Assembly (NCBI GenBank): GCA_039028155.1
Contig: JBCCIS010000039.1
Coordinates: forward strand, 1-47,084
Direction: 5' to 3'
Origin: Pseudomonadota bacterium
GTDB taxonomy: Bacteria; Pseudomonadota; Alphaproteobacteria; SP197
DNA length: 47,084 nt
Shown here: positions 24,917 through 33,957 of the stretch, piece after piece
Numbering within the stretch: position 1 is the stretch's first letter
How the letters are laid out: every line of letters starts with the position of its first letter
Translations under genes and position numbers: made by a program
Notes under the pieces: generated by a model
Database searches by the model: none
Seen by the model: the letters and a program-made list of their open reading frames with translations, nothing else
Told to the model about the DNA's origin: nothing

Positions 24917-25300
24917 TCAGGCGACCGCGACCGCCTCGATCTCCAACAGCCAGGCTTCGTCAAAGATGCCTGTGATGATCACGGTGAGTGCGGGATCCAG
25001 ATCGCCGAGAACCTCGTTCCTGACCGTTCGATTATCGTCTCGGTATCGGCGGTCAGCAAGGAACGTCGTGTGTTTGACAATGTTCTCCAGGCTCATGCCT
25101 GCGGCGCGCAATTGCGCCTCGACATTGGTCCAGGCAACGCGGGCCTGCTCGACGAAATCGTCCGGCGTGGTGCCGTCGGCCCGCACCGGGATTTGGCCGC
25201 TGATGTAGAGCGTGCGGCGCTCGCCGGAGACCTCACGCGCCTGGGCATAGCCGCCCGCTGCCCCGGGTGCGTCCGGCGCGTTGATACTGCGTTGTTCCAT
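24917..25300 (-). CDS. RidA family protein lacking the catalytic arginine
   Basis: ATG 25300 gives 127 residues, typical of the Rid/YjgF family. The fold markers are present: LYISGQIPVR, a central VEAQLRAAGMSLENIVK helix and the final LEIEAVAV. Residue 105, where RidA has the arginine needed for 2-aminoacrylate/imine deamination, is leucine (PALTV instead of PARSxV). The protein therefore belongs to the non-archetypal Rid groups, whose roles are poorly known and often tied to local catabolic genes. It lies between hemN and the FMN-binding gene on the same strand. Confidence 0.88.
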   Translation of the reverse strand: MEQRSINAPDAPGAAGGYAQAREVSGERRTLYISGQIPVRADGTTPDDFVEQARVAWTNVEAQLRAAGMSLENIVKHTTFLADRRYRDDNRTVRNEVLGDLDPALTVIITGIFDEAWLLEIEAVAVA

Positions 25301-25392
25301 GGCTGCAAACCCCCTGACTGGAATGGTGCAAACACGGATACGCGGTCGGCCAAGCCCATTCAAGTTGGACCCGGAACGAATTTATCTCTTCC

Positions 25393-26715
25393 TTAGATGG
25401 CTTGGGCGTGTCGCGCACCGGTTTGGCTAAGATGGGCGTCGAAGGCCGATGCGATGTTGCGCACCAAGGGGCGGCCACGCTCGGTGATACAAACCGTGTC
25501 GCCGTTCAGGCGGACGAGACCATCTGCTTCGCACTGCGCCAGCATCTGTCGCTCCGTCTCGAACTCACCTGACACAAGCGTGGTCGAGAGATGGCACATC
25601 AGGTCGTTGATGATCGCGCGCCGCCGCCGGTCGTCTTGTGTCAAGGCGATACCACGCGCTGTCGGCAGTGCCCCGCGCCTCACGTTGTCGCGCCAGCTCC
25701 CGACATCCGTGGCGTTCTGGACGTAACCCTGCCGCAATGTTCCGATCGATGACGCGCCAAAGCCAAGCAGGGTCTCCGACACATCGGTGCTGTAGCCCTG
25801 GAAGTTCCGTTGCAGGCCCCGCCCCGTCGCCGCCTGGGCCATGGGATCTTCGGGACGTGCGAAGTGATCGAAGCCGATGCGCACAAACCCTGCGTCGACC
25901 AGCTGCCTCGCCGCTGCCTCAGACTGCTGCAGACGCGCGGCAGCGTCCGGCAAGGCGGCTTTGGGGATCAGGCGCTGATGACGCTTCATGGTGGGAACAT
26001 GGGCGTAGCCGAACAACGCGATACGGTCCGGCTTCAGGGTAAGCGCGTGATCGACGGTCGCCAGGACGCATTCCAACGTTTGACGCGGCAGGCCGTACAT
26101 CAGATCGAGGTTGAGGTCCTTAATCCCGGCGTCACGGACCATGGTCACGGCATCGCGGTTGGTCGCCGGCGGCTGAAACCGGTTGATAGCCATCTGCACG
26201 GTCGGGTTGATGTCTTGCAGGCCCAGACTGACCCGGTTGATCCCGATGGCGCGCAACGCGGCAACAGTCGCTGATCTCAGGCCGCGCGGATCGACTTCGA
26301 TGGCGATCTCCGCGTCGTCGTTGATCTCGAACCGCTCGCGCAGGACGTCACCCAGCAGCTCCAGATCATCAGGCCGCAACACAGTTGGCGAGCCACCACC
26401 CAGGTGGATATGTGTGACCGGATGGCGGGTGCCCAGCCGGTCGGCAACCAGAGCAATCTCGTCGATCAGATCGGCGAGGTAGCCGGCGATCGGCGCGTAT
26501 CGGTTGACGACCTTGGTGTGACAGCCGCAATACCAGCACAGGCTGTCGCAAAACGGCACATGCAGATAGAGGGACAGCGGCTCATCGGCTGCCAACGCAT
26601 CGAGCCAGGTGCCGTAAACCTCGCCGCCGATTCCATCATGGAAGTGGGGCGCGGTGGGGTAACTGGTATAGCGCGGCAGGCGCCGGCCATATCGCGCGAT
26701 GAGATCCTTCGTCAT
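25393..26715 (-). CDS. hemN: Oxygen-independent coproporphyrinogen III oxidase HemN
   Basis: ATG 26715 gives 440 residues, near the usual HemN length. The radical SAM cluster motif is C56-x3-C60-x2-C63-x-C65 in FCDSLCWYCGC, preceded by LYLHVPF. Other HemN features include HLGGGSPT, the GINRVSLGLQD segment, the Y-P-T-A-P-H-F N-terminus and a C-terminal HemN domain. It converts coproporphyrinogen III to protoporphyrinogen IX in haem synthesis without oxygen. A near-perfect FNR/FixK box lies 35 bp upstream, matching low-oxygen induction. The frame extends upstream but through that box, so the longer start is unlikely. Confidence 0.93.
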   Translation of the reverse strand: MTKDLIARYGRRLPRYTSYPTAPHFHDGIGGEVYGTWLDALAADEPLSLYLHVPFCDSLCWYCGCHTKVVNRYAPIAGYLADLIDEIALVADRLGTRHPVTHIHLGGGSPTVLRPDDLELLGDVLRERFEINDDAEIAIEVDPRGLRSATVAALRAIGINRVSLGLQDINPTVQMAINRFQPPATNRDAVTMVRDAGIKDLNLDLMYGLPRQTLECVLATVDHALTLKPDRIALFGYAHVPTMKRHQRLIPKAALPDAAARLQQSEAAARQLVDAGFVRIGFDHFARPEDPMAQAATGRGLQRNFQGYSTDVSETLLGFGASSIGTLRQGYVQNATDVGSWRDNVRRGALPTARGIALTQDDRRRRAIINDLMCHLSTTLVSGEFETERQMLAQCEADGLVRLNGDTVCITERGRPLVRNIASAFDAHLSQTGARHAQAI

Positions 26716-26749
26716 GGTCCGATCCTGACTGCTGACGCCATCGCGCGCG

Positions 26750-26763
26750 TTGACGTGGATCAA
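26750..26763. promoter_or_regulatory. FNR/FixK-type anaerobox
   Basis: TTGACGTGGATCAA matches the TTGAY-N4-RTCAA consensus of FNR/FixK/FnrL proteins in alphaproteobacteria. It is centred about 42 bp upstream of the hemN start codon, and could also act on the divergent YHS gene. Confidence 0.7.
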
Positions 26764-26817
26764 CGCCAGTGCCGTGGTCGCATGGCGGCTTTCCCTCGCG
26801 CATTCGTGAGAAGCTGC

Positions 26818-26832
26818 CATCACCTTGTGATG
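26818..26832. promoter_or_regulatory. 15-bp dyad between hemN and the YHS gene
   Basis: CATCAC-CTT-GTGATG is a perfect 6-bp dyad with a 3-nt centre in the divergent gap. It may be a regulator site for either gene; nothing else supports a named factor. Confidence 0.3.
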
Positions 26833-26911
26833 ACAAGCCACACACAATTCCCCTATCTATCAAGCGATCGGGTGGCTTGACACTCACTCAGGCCATTGGG
26901 AACTGCATAAC

Positions 26912-27466
26912 ATGTTAGGTGTTTTGAACTGGGCGCGTGGCACGACCACGGCGCTTGCTGCCGCGGCCGTCATCGCCTTTGCTGCCACGGCTCAAGCCGG
27001 ATCCAACCAGCACATCAACACGACGCCTGAAGGTGTCGCCATCGACGGCTACGATACCGTCGCCTATTTTACGACCGGCGCCGCGACCAAGGGTGACGCC
27101 GCCTACACCGCAGAATGGGAAGGCGCGACCTGGCACTTTGCCTCCGCCGAAAACCGCGACACCTTCACTGCCGACCCCGCGGCCTATGCGCCGCAGCACG
27201 GCGGCTGGTGTTCCTATGCGGCGTCGGATGACTATATCGCCGAGGTCGATGTCATTGACGGTTGGTCGATCCAGGACGGCAAGCTCTACCTGAACTGGGA
27301 CGTCGACACGAAAGATGCGTTCGTGGAGGAAGCCGATGACCGGATTGCCAGCGCGCATGAGAACTGGCCCGGCCTGAAGACGGGCCTTTCCGAAGGCGCG
27401 GCCGAAATCTCGCGCCACGCCGACTATCCCGACTACAACCCCCACGGTATCGCCCACCCCCAATAA
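26912..27466 (+). CDS. Exported YHS domain protein
   Basis: The 184-residue protein starts with a signal peptide (hydrophobic TTALAAAAVIAFAATAQA, cleavage after AQA), then a YHS-type domain (about 40-110): AIDGYDTVAYFTTG, a WEGATWHFASAENRDTF strand-helix and DPAAYAPQHGGWCSYA. YHS domains are usually metal-linked; exported single-domain members are common in proteobacteria, but their role is unclear. It is divergent from hemN with the FNR-type box between them. A hairpin lies 27 bp after the stop codon. Confidence 0.88.
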   Translation: MLGVLNWARGTTTALAAAAVIAFAATAQAGSNQHINTTPEGVAIDGYDTVAYFTTGAATKGDAAYTAEWEGATWHFASAENRDTFTADPAAYAPQHGGWCSYAASDDYIAEVDVIDGWSIQDGKLYLNWDVDTKDAFVEEADDRIASAHENWPGLKTGLSEGAAEISRHADYPDYNPHGIAHPQ

Positions 27467-27492
27467 GCGGTACCGATCTGCATCGATGACAT

Positions 27493-27517
27493 GGCCTCGC
27501 CGGTTGCCGGCGGGGCC
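27493..27517 (+). terminator. Hairpin after the YHS gene
   Basis: An 11-bp stem with one G-U type pair (27493-27503 with 27507-27517, GGCCTCGCCGG and CCGGCGGGGCC) has a 3-nt loop. The downstream sequence is only weakly T-rich (AATTGTCGTT), so it is a moderate terminator candidate. Confidence 0.5.
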
Positions 27518-27569
27518 AATTGTCGTTCTCGTCGACGCGAAGACAAGGTGCCGGTAACGTCCGGCCGTT

Positions 27570-28055
27570 ATGACACCGGTGGACACGAACATGCTCACAG
27601 TCCGGCCCTTCGACGGCGACGTCGCGGCGTTGATCGACCTGTTCCGCACCACCGTGCGCTCGGTGAACCTTGGCGACTACACCGAAGACCAGGTGCGCGC
27701 ATGGGCGCCCGACATCATCGACGAGACGGTCTGGGCCAAACGTATCGCTGCCAACACCTGCTATCTGGCGGAGATCGACGGTTCGCTCGCCGGTTTCACC
27801 GAACTCACCTCCACCGGGCATGTCGAGATGCTGTTCGTCGCCAAGGACCGGCAACGCCGTGGCGTTGCCTCCGCTCTTCTGGCCCATGCGGAGAACGAGG
27901 CCAGAGCCCACGGTCTTTCAAAAATGACCACCGAAGCCAGCCTGACTGCCCGGCCGGTCTTCGAGAGACACGGCTACAGCGTCGTGAAACGTCAGGAGGT
28001 GTCGCGCGGCGGCCAAACGCTGGCCAATTTCGTTATGGAGAAGCCTCTCGCCTAG
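27570..28055 (+). CDS. GNAT family N-acetyltransferase
   Basis: The 161-residue protein has the GNAT fold with acetyl-CoA binding motif A near MLFVAKDRQRRGVASALLAH, followed by a helix and the terminal MTTEASLTARPVFERHGY region. It would acetylate an amine on a small molecule or protein; the substrate is unknown. The start may instead be ATG 27591 (MLTVRPFDGD), which matches the usual beginning of the fold; neither has a clear ribosome-binding site. Confidence 0.85.
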   Translation: MTPVDTNMLTVRPFDGDVAALIDLFRTTVRSVNLGDYTEDQVRAWAPDIIDETVWAKRIAANTCYLAEIDGSLAGFTELTSTGHVEMLFVAKDRQRRGVASALLAHAENEARAHGLSKMTTEASLTARPVFERHGYSVVKRQEVSRGGQTLANFVMEKPLA

Positions 28056-28149
28056 GCTGCCAATTCGCCAGGAGAGGAGTAGACGACGGCTTGGACATCG
28101 CCGCGAATGACGATAGGAAAGCGCGCCAACCTGTTTTATCGGGACGACC

Positions 28150-28866
28150 ATGCGCGCAGACATATCGGCCATCGCCGACCGCTTCCCAGATTTGCAGATT
28201 GCTTTCGTAACGGCGACCGGGCTCACCATACCCGAGCACCGGCCAGCGGTTCTCGACGACCACATCAAAGCGGTCGAGGCGGACGCCGCCGCCCGGTTTC
28301 GCGACGTCGCCATGCCGGACATCCCCGGTGTCGCCGTGTGGCGCCAAGCCTACAAGGACTTCGGCATCAAAAAGACAAGCTACCGTTGTTCCGTTGAGCG
28401 CCTGGTGCGCAAGGTCGCGCGCGACGGCGCACTCGCCGGCATCAATCCCTTTGTCGATGCCTATAACGCGGTGTCGCTTGCCCACGTGTTTCCGCTCGGC
28501 GCCGACGATCTGGACCGGATAGCAGGTGACCTGTCGTTCCGACCATCGCGCGAGAACGATACGTTCTACGCCCTCGGGCAAGAACCCGAAACGAACGACC
28601 CGCCGAAGCTGGGTGAGATCGTCTATGCCGATGACGAGAAAGTGCTGTGCCGGCGTTGGAACTGGTACCAGGACGCGCGTAGTCCGGTGACGCCACAGAC
28701 GACGCGGGCCGTGGTGACGATCCAGAGCCTGGGCCCGGGTGATCTGGAAGCCGCCATCGCCGATCTTTCGGCGCTGTTGCGCGAACACTGTGGCGCCATG
28801 TGTGGCATCATTGTTTTGTCGCGCGAGCGGCCGCAGGCGGAACTTCCCATCGCATCGACATCGTAA
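28150..28866 (+). CDS. B3/B4 domain protein (phenylalanyl-tRNA synthetase beta-like)
   Basis: The 238-residue protein matches stand-alone B3/B4 domain proteins: VWRQAYKDFGIKKTSYRCS, then RDGALAGINPFVDAYNAVSL and the GEIVYADDEKVLCRRWNWYQD segment. The B3/B4 fold occurs in the beta subunit of phenylalanyl-tRNA synthetase; free versions may act on mischarged aminoacyl-tRNA, but this is not established. It lies about 95 bp after the GNAT gene on the same strand and converges on the decarboxylase-family gene. Confidence 0.82.
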   Translation: MRADISAIADRFPDLQIAFVTATGLTIPEHRPAVLDDHIKAVEADAAARFRDVAMPDIPGVAVWRQAYKDFGIKKTSYRCSVERLVRKVARDGALAGINPFVDAYNAVSLAHVFPLGADDLDRIAGDLSFRPSRENDTFYALGQEPETNDPPKLGEIVYADDEKVLCRRWNWYQDARSPVTPQTTRAVVTIQSLGPGDLEAAIADLSALLREHCGAMCGIIVLSRERPQAELPIASTS

Positions 28867-28971
28867 CCTGGCCGCTCAACTGCAGCAGAGCTGGCTGGGC
28901 GATCAACGCGGGCAGCAATGCCATCTGACTTGTCGTGGATGTCACCCAGCTGGCGGCTCTCGCGCTAACTC

Positions 28972-29715
28972 TTAAAGCGTTGCGACGACACGGCCCCAGC
29001 CGTTTTCTTCGGTCGCGTGGAAATCGCCGGTGATGAAACCGCCGCCCAACACCTGGACCGGCTTAAAGATGTCCAGGGGACAACCCGGTATGGCGTAGAG
29101 CGAGACTTTGGCACGGCCGAAGAGTTCCTCGGAGAGCACGAAGTCGGGCGATGTGTCCCTGGCGATAACCTGACGCAACGACGTTCCCGGCCCGTCCGGC
29201 GCCGGCACCGAGCGAATGTTGAGGTGCGGCACGACGGTCGGTTTGGCCGGCGCCTTGGCGCCGTATTCAAGTGGGACCTCGATATCGATCACGGTGGCGC
29301 CGTGGCGCACCGCCGTTCCGCGGACCAGATCGTCATGCCGTTCCAACGAGATCGCAGCGTACTTTTTCGGGTATCCCCACAGATCGCGACCGGCGGCGAT
29401 CGCACGATCATCGTCCTCATACTCGAAGATATAGTGACCGCCCACCATGTCGCCGTAGCGCACGGGAAGCACGATCGCCGCATCGAAGAACGGTACCTTG
29501 TCGCAGTTGCTGAAATCGGTAACCGACACCACAAACCGATCGTCGACAAAGTCGAAGGGCGTGGGTTCCAGAATAGCGCGCAGGGACGCTTCATCGCCGC
29601 GGCAGACCGCATAGACCGACCGGTTGCCCGGGCAGTGGTACGGCACGAAAGGATCGGGAATGAGCGGCGCCTGTACCGGCATGTTGTTTGCCGGCGTCAC
29701 GAACGATCTTGCCAT
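28972..29715 (-). CDS. Acetoacetate decarboxylase family protein
   Basis: ATG 29715 gives 247 residues. The family core is clear: GGHYIFEYEDDDRAIAAGRD followed by LWGYPKKYA, in which K117 and K118 correspond to the Schiff-base lysine and its neighbour in clostridial acetoacetate decarboxylase. Members include true decarboxylases and aldolase/dehydratase relatives. The gene is 86 bp downstream of a B12-type radical SAM gene on the same strand, and the two are likely co-transcribed, which is unusual for a simple decarboxylase. Confidence 0.85.
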   Translation of the reverse strand: MARSFVTPANNMPVQAPLIPDPFVPYHCPGNRSVYAVCRGDEASLRAILEPTPFDFVDDRFVVSVTDFSNCDKVPFFDAAIVLPVRYGDMVGGHYIFEYEDDDRAIAAGRDLWGYPKKYAAISLERHDDLVRGTAVRHGATVIDIEVPLEYGAKAPAKPTVVPHLNIRSVPAPDGPGTSLRQVIARDTSPDFVLSEELFGRAKVSLYAIPGCPLDIFKPVQVLGGGFITGDFHATEENGWGRVVATL

Positions 29716-29801
29716 ATCTACCCCGACCCATGCTGCTTGCGATGGCCAAGGTACCACAGACCGACCCATCCCCCAGCCCATGTCTTGTACAGGCGAAGGG
29801 T

Positions 29802-31583
29802 TTACTCGGCAGGGACCGCTGTGGCCTCTGCTGCGCTATCCTTTTTCTTTCGTTTCACCGGAGCGCCATAAGTGTCGGGAATCTGATCCTCGAAAACCCG
29901 GATCAGGTCGAGGTCGTCGCGTTCGTTCGCCGCCGTCGGTGTCATCGCCAGATCCGAATAGTCGCGTACGGATGGATCACTAACGACACGATCGTGAATC
30001 CACTTCAGCCGAAGATAAAGAGCCAGGAACTTGGCGTGTGACCAGAACTCCATCCACGTTCGTTTGGGATAGAAGATCAGCGGGTTTTCCAGCGCCATAC
30101 CGTGCCGGCGTTGTTTGCGCACCCGGCGGCGCCAGAAACCAGCCTCCAGGGGATGGACATTCGCATACATGATCGACGCGTAGAAACCGCCCATGCCATG
30201 GAAGAGCGACTTGGTTTTCAAACCCAGCGACGCCTGCCGTCGTATCACCGTCGCGAAGTGTTTGGGCGTGTAGTAGAGCTTCCAGGCGTCAAGGTAGATC
30301 CGGTCCCATTCCTCGTCGGTCATGACCGGGTGATGTGAGACGCGGTGGTTCAGGTCATATTTGTTGAGATCGGGATCCATCCACACGCCGTCGCGGTGCA
30401 GGGTCTGATGATCCTCCGAACCGGGCAGCGGCGTCAGATAAAAGAACTCGATCAGGTCAAGCGGCAGTTCACGCTGAATGATCTCGATGTTGCGCTTGAT
30501 CTTCTCCGGCGTGTCGTCGGGAAAACCCAGGATGTATCCGGCATAGGTGATGACGCCCGCGTGCTTCCAGGCCTGCATCATGTCGCGGTATTCCCAGATC
30601 TTGTTCTGGCGTTTCTTGGCCGACATCAGCGCGTCGGGGTCGATGTTCTCCAACCCGATGAATACGCGGTTGCAACCGGCGCGCGCCGCTTTCTCCACGA
30701 AGCCGGGCGTTCGATGGCACAGCGTGTCGACTTGTATAATGAACTTGAACCGGAACTTCTCCTCTTCGCGCAGATAGATCATGCGATCCAAGATCGCTTC
30801 CCAATTCTTGTTCCGCGCGAAGTTGTCGTCGGTAATGAAGTAGCGACGAATGCCTTGGGCTTCGTTGATCCGGATAATCTGCTCGATATCGTCCGGCGAG
30901 CGGTAACGGGACTTGCGGCCCTGAACATTGATGATGGTGCAGAACGAACACTGGAACGGACAACCGCGGCCCGAATCGAAGCTTGTGTAGTTGCCGGCTG
31001 CTTTGGCGATCAAGTCATCGGGCAGATAGGGCACCGGCGTACCGTCCATGTCCGGCAGATCCGACATATAGCGATAGAGCGGCTTGACGATGCCGTTCCA
31101 AACGTCAAGCAGCACCTCGTCCATCCGGCCTTCGGTCTCGCCGGCATAGAGCGAAACCCCCATCTCCTGGACTTCGCCGATTTCGGGCGGCATTTCGGGC
31201 AACATGGCCAGACAGCCGGCGACATGAAACCCGCCGATGATGACCGTCAGGTCGTGGGCGCGAAACTGACGCGCCAGATCGACGGCACGCGGGAACTGGT
31301 TCGACTGCACGCCGACCAGCCCGACGAAACCGCCATCAGAAGCTCCCAGAGAACGAATAATCTTTTTGATTGGGATGACGGTGTTGGTTTCGTCGTAGGC
31401 GTCGATTTCGATTCTGACATCATCACCCAGCACCTTGCGCGCGGCGCAATCGCCGATGACGCCATAGAGCGCCGCCAGTGTGTTCGATGGAATGATGGAC
31501 TTGAGCCACTGGATGACATAGCCGTCATCGTCGTAGTGCGACGGCTTGATCAACACCACTTTGAACGTCTTCAACTGGGACAT
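29802..31583 (-). CDS. B12-binding domain radical SAM protein
   Basis: ATG 31583 follows GGGAGGGG with a short spacer, giving 593 residues. The N-terminal part (about 1-165) looks like a cobalamin-binding Rossmann domain (LTVIIGGFHVAGC), though the DxHxxG base-off motif is not seen. The radical SAM cluster is C208-x3-C212-x2-C215 in GRGCPFQCSFC, then YFITDDNFARNKNW and FIGLENID. The C-terminal about 150 residues are basic and helical. Family members catalyse methylations, ring formations or rearrangements. Substrate unknown; pairing with an acetoacetate-decarboxylase-family gene is the main clue. Confidence 0.88.
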   Translation of the reverse strand: MSQLKTFKVVLIKPSHYDDDGYVIQWLKSIIPSNTLAALYGVIGDCAARKVLGDDVRIEIDAYDETNTVIPIKKIIRSLGASDGGFVGLVGVQSNQFPRAVDLARQFRAHDLTVIIGGFHVAGCLAMLPEMPPEIGEVQEMGVSLYAGETEGRMDEVLLDVWNGIVKPLYRYMSDLPDMDGTPVPYLPDDLIAKAAGNYTSFDSGRGCPFQCSFCTIINVQGRKSRYRSPDDIEQIIRINEAQGIRRYFITDDNFARNKNWEAILDRMIYLREEEKFRFKFIIQVDTLCHRTPGFVEKAARAGCNRVFIGLENIDPDALMSAKKRQNKIWEYRDMMQAWKHAGVITYAGYILGFPDDTPEKIKRNIEIIQRELPLDLIEFFYLTPLPGSEDHQTLHRDGVWMDPDLNKYDLNHRVSHHPVMTDEEWDRIYLDAWKLYYTPKHFATVIRRQASLGLKTKSLFHGMGGFYASIMYANVHPLEAGFWRRRVRKQRRHGMALENPLIFYPKRTWMEFWSHAKFLALYLRLKWIHDRVVSDPSVRDYSDLAMTPTAANERDDLDLIRVFEDQIPDTYGAPVKRKKKDSAAEATAVPAE

Positions 31584-31767
31584 CTTCGCCCCTCCCAGCA
31601 TGAGACATGTGGTCTGTTTTACAGCAGATCTTGGCAATCACCAAGTCATCGCGAAACTTCAGATTAACTCCGCCCAAAGAAAACGCGAAGAAAACACCGG
31701 AAACTCGCAGAAAAGTAGGCGACGGATACTCTGTCTTGTTGTGCCGGCCTGCAGTCGCAACGGCACC

Positions 31768-32004
31768 CTAGCGGTTGCGCTCCGCGCCCGAGGGGAAGTC
31801 GGGCCTGTCGAAAATCGCCTTGATCTGCTTGCGTGTGGTCAGGGTCGTGCGACCCTTCAAAACAATACCGACGTTCATGTCGTCGCGCAGCGATTCAAGC
31901 GCCATTACCTTGATCACCGCCTCGGCCAGGCTGATGTCCTCATATCCCTCGGGCAACCAGGATGCGACCAGCCGAACCTTTTCACTGTAGTCGATGTCAT
32001 CCAT
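31768..32004 (-). CDS. Small hypothetical protein
   Basis: ATG 32004 has GGGAAAG upstream, giving 78 residues (MDDIDYSEKVRLVASWLPEG...). A longer frame begins at 32154 but its extra part is low-complexity and arginine-rich. I do not recognise the family. The protein is acidic at its start and basic at its end, without signal peptide or membrane span. It lies 184 bp upstream of the radical SAM gene on the same strand and could be co-transcribed with it. Confidence 0.5.
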   Translation of the reverse strand: MDDIDYSEKVRLVASWLPEGYEDISLAEAVIKVMALESLRDDMNVGIVLKGRTTLTTRKQIKAIFDRPDFPSGAERNR

Positions 32005-32377
32005 GACGACTTTCCCGCACGTAACAAAACCTCTCGTCCAACCCGGTCGCGCACGCGTGGCCGCCGCGATGGCGTCAATCACGCGGTAGAGTACGTCGAA
32101 AACAGTACCGAAGCGTGTCCCGTTTGCAAACGCCGCACCGTACACCCTGTGCAACCAAACGATTCATCGTATGAGCTGATCAAATGATGACGTATTCAGC
32201 GGTAGGACCTGACAATCGCTCGGTCGGGTCAGCACTAGTCGCCCGCCACCAGCACCGACAAGTAGCATCCGCCCGGCGATCCCGGTCGCGGCCGATCGCC
32301 GTTGCCGCGGCCAAAAAAGCGGGCCGATGTGGCCACAACAGCCACACCGGCCCTGCTATATCGACTCCAATGGCAGA
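32005..32377. other. Intergenic region after the GMC operon
   Basis: This 373-bp gap holds the terminator of the GMC operon at its right end. The remainder probably contains the promoter of the small hypothetical gene. I see no convincing gene or repeat. Confidence 0.5.
32313..32353 (-). terminator. Intrinsic terminator of the GMC oxidoreductase operon
   Basis: A 13-bp stem with one G-U pair (32321-32333, 32341-32353; GGGCCG/CGGCCC core) and a 7-nt loop is followed on the minus strand by six T residues. It sits 24 bp after the GMC stop codon. Confidence 0.85.
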
Positions 32378-33943
32378 CTAGATGTTGCCGTTGTTGACCT
32401 CTCCCGTCAGATATTCGGCCTGACGGATGGCCAATGCGACGATCGTCAGTGTCGGGTTGGCCGCCGCGCCGGTGGTCATGACGGATCCGTCGGAGATAAA
32501 GAGGTTCGGCACCTCGTGCGCCTGACCCCACTTGTTGACCACGCCGTCCTCGGCGTTCGCACTCATCCGGCAGGTGCCCAGATTGTGGGTTGAGGGATAG
32601 GGCGGCGTGCGATGCGTACCGACCGCGCCGACCGCCTGATAGAGCGCCTCGGCCTTCTCGTAGGCATAGTTGCGCATGGCGACATCGTTGGGGTGATCGT
32701 CGAAGTGGACGTTCGCGACCGGCAGGTCCCATTGATCGGTCACCGTATCTGACAGCGTGATCCGGTTGGTCGCCTGCGGCATGTCCTCACCGACAATCCA
32801 CATGCCCGCCATGCTGGAGTAGTGATCCATCATGTTGGTGAAGTCCGGGCCCCACATGCCAGGTTCGATGAAGCTGGCCAGGAACGGCGGGCCCAGTGAC
32901 AGCGTCTCCATGTAGTACCCGCCGACGAAGCCGCGGGACGGGTCATTCTGGACCTCATCCTTGATGATGCCGGCCATGGTCTCGCCGCGGTACATCTTCA
33001 CCGGCTGATCGAACCAGGCGTACATCGAGCCGGTCATGTGGCGCATGTAGTTGCGCCCGACCTGGTCGGAGCCGTTGGCCAGACCGCTCGGGAACATGTT
33101 GGACTCGCTGAGCAGCAGCAAACGCGGCGTCTCGATCGAGTTACCGGCGACACACACCGCCCTCGCCGCCTGACGGTTCAGGTTGCCGTCCTTGTCGACA
33201 TAGAGCACCGCGTCGACCCTGCCGGAGGCGTCGTGGGTAATCCTGACGACATGGGATTCAGGTCGTAGATCGCACAGTCCGGTCTCCACCGCGCGCGGAA
33301 TCTCGCGCACGGCCGTGCTCCATTTCGAGGTATTCTTGTCGCCCTGGAAATTGAACCCGTCCTGGACCGAGCCCGGACGGCCGTCGTAAGGCTCGGCGTT
33401 CGTGCCATACGGCCCGGTGGCATAGCGCGTGTAACCAACCTGCTCGGCGCCATTGGCGAAGACCTTGTAATTGTTGTTGGCCGGCAGCGGCGGCCGGCCG
33501 TGCACATGGGTCGACCCGATCGCCTTCTCAGCGGCGTCGTAGTACGGCTCCATATCCGACAACGAGATCGGCCAATCCATCAATGTCGCCCCGTCGACCT
33601 CGCCATAGGTCGTCAGCGCCTCGAACTCATAGCCAAGGAAGCGCGGCGTGGCACCGGCCCAATGGGTCGTCGTGCCGCCGACTGCCTTGACCAGCCAGGC
33701 CGGCAAACCGGAGAAATCCGTCGACACCCGCCACGATCCGCTGGTCGTGCGCGGATCGAGCCACGCCATCTGGCCGAAAGCCTCCCATTCATCGTTCTTG
33801 TAGTCCGCCGGTTTCAGGAACGGACCGGCTTCAAGCAGAACGCAGGGGATTCCGGCCTTGGTCAACTCATAGGCCATCGTGCCGCCGCCGGCGCCGGAGC
33901 CGACAATGACGACGACGGCATCATCGTGTGCAATCGTGCTCAT
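32378..33943 (-). CDS. GMC family oxidoreductase (gluconate dehydrogenase large-subunit type)
   Basis: AGGGGG precedes ATG 33943, giving 521 residues. The FAD-binding motif GSGAGGGTMAYEL starts at residue 15. The C-terminal GMC signature is complete: STHNLGTCRMS with the active-site histidine, LFISDGSVMTTGAAANPTLT with the asparagine, and a last helix. The type with a separate small subunit oxidises sugar acids or alcohols at the periplasmic face and passes electrons to a cytochrome c subunit. No such cytochrome gene is adjacent. The protein has no signal peptide of its own and follows the Tat-bearing small-subunit gene by 14 bp. Confidence 0.9.
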   Translation of the reverse strand: MSTIAHDDAVVVIVGSGAGGGTMAYELTKAGIPCVLLEAGPFLKPADYKNDEWEAFGQMAWLDPRTTSGSWRVSTDFSGLPAWLVKAVGGTTTHWAGATPRFLGYEFEALTTYGEVDGATLMDWPISLSDMEPYYDAAEKAIGSTHVHGRPPLPANNNYKVFANGAEQVGYTRYATGPYGTNAEPYDGRPGSVQDGFNFQGDKNTSKWSTAVREIPRAVETGLCDLRPESHVVRITHDASGRVDAVLYVDKDGNLNRQAARAVCVAGNSIETPRLLLLSESNMFPSGLANGSDQVGRNYMRHMTGSMYAWFDQPVKMYRGETMAGIIKDEVQNDPSRGFVGGYYMETLSLGPPFLASFIEPGMWGPDFTNMMDHYSSMAGMWIVGEDMPQATNRITLSDTVTDQWDLPVANVHFDDHPNDVAMRNYAYEKAEALYQAVGAVGTHRTPPYPSTHNLGTCRMSANAEDGVVNKWGQAHEVPNLFISDGSVMTTGAAANPTLTIVALAIRQAEYLTGEVNNGNI

Positions 33944-33957
33944 GATATCCCCCTATC

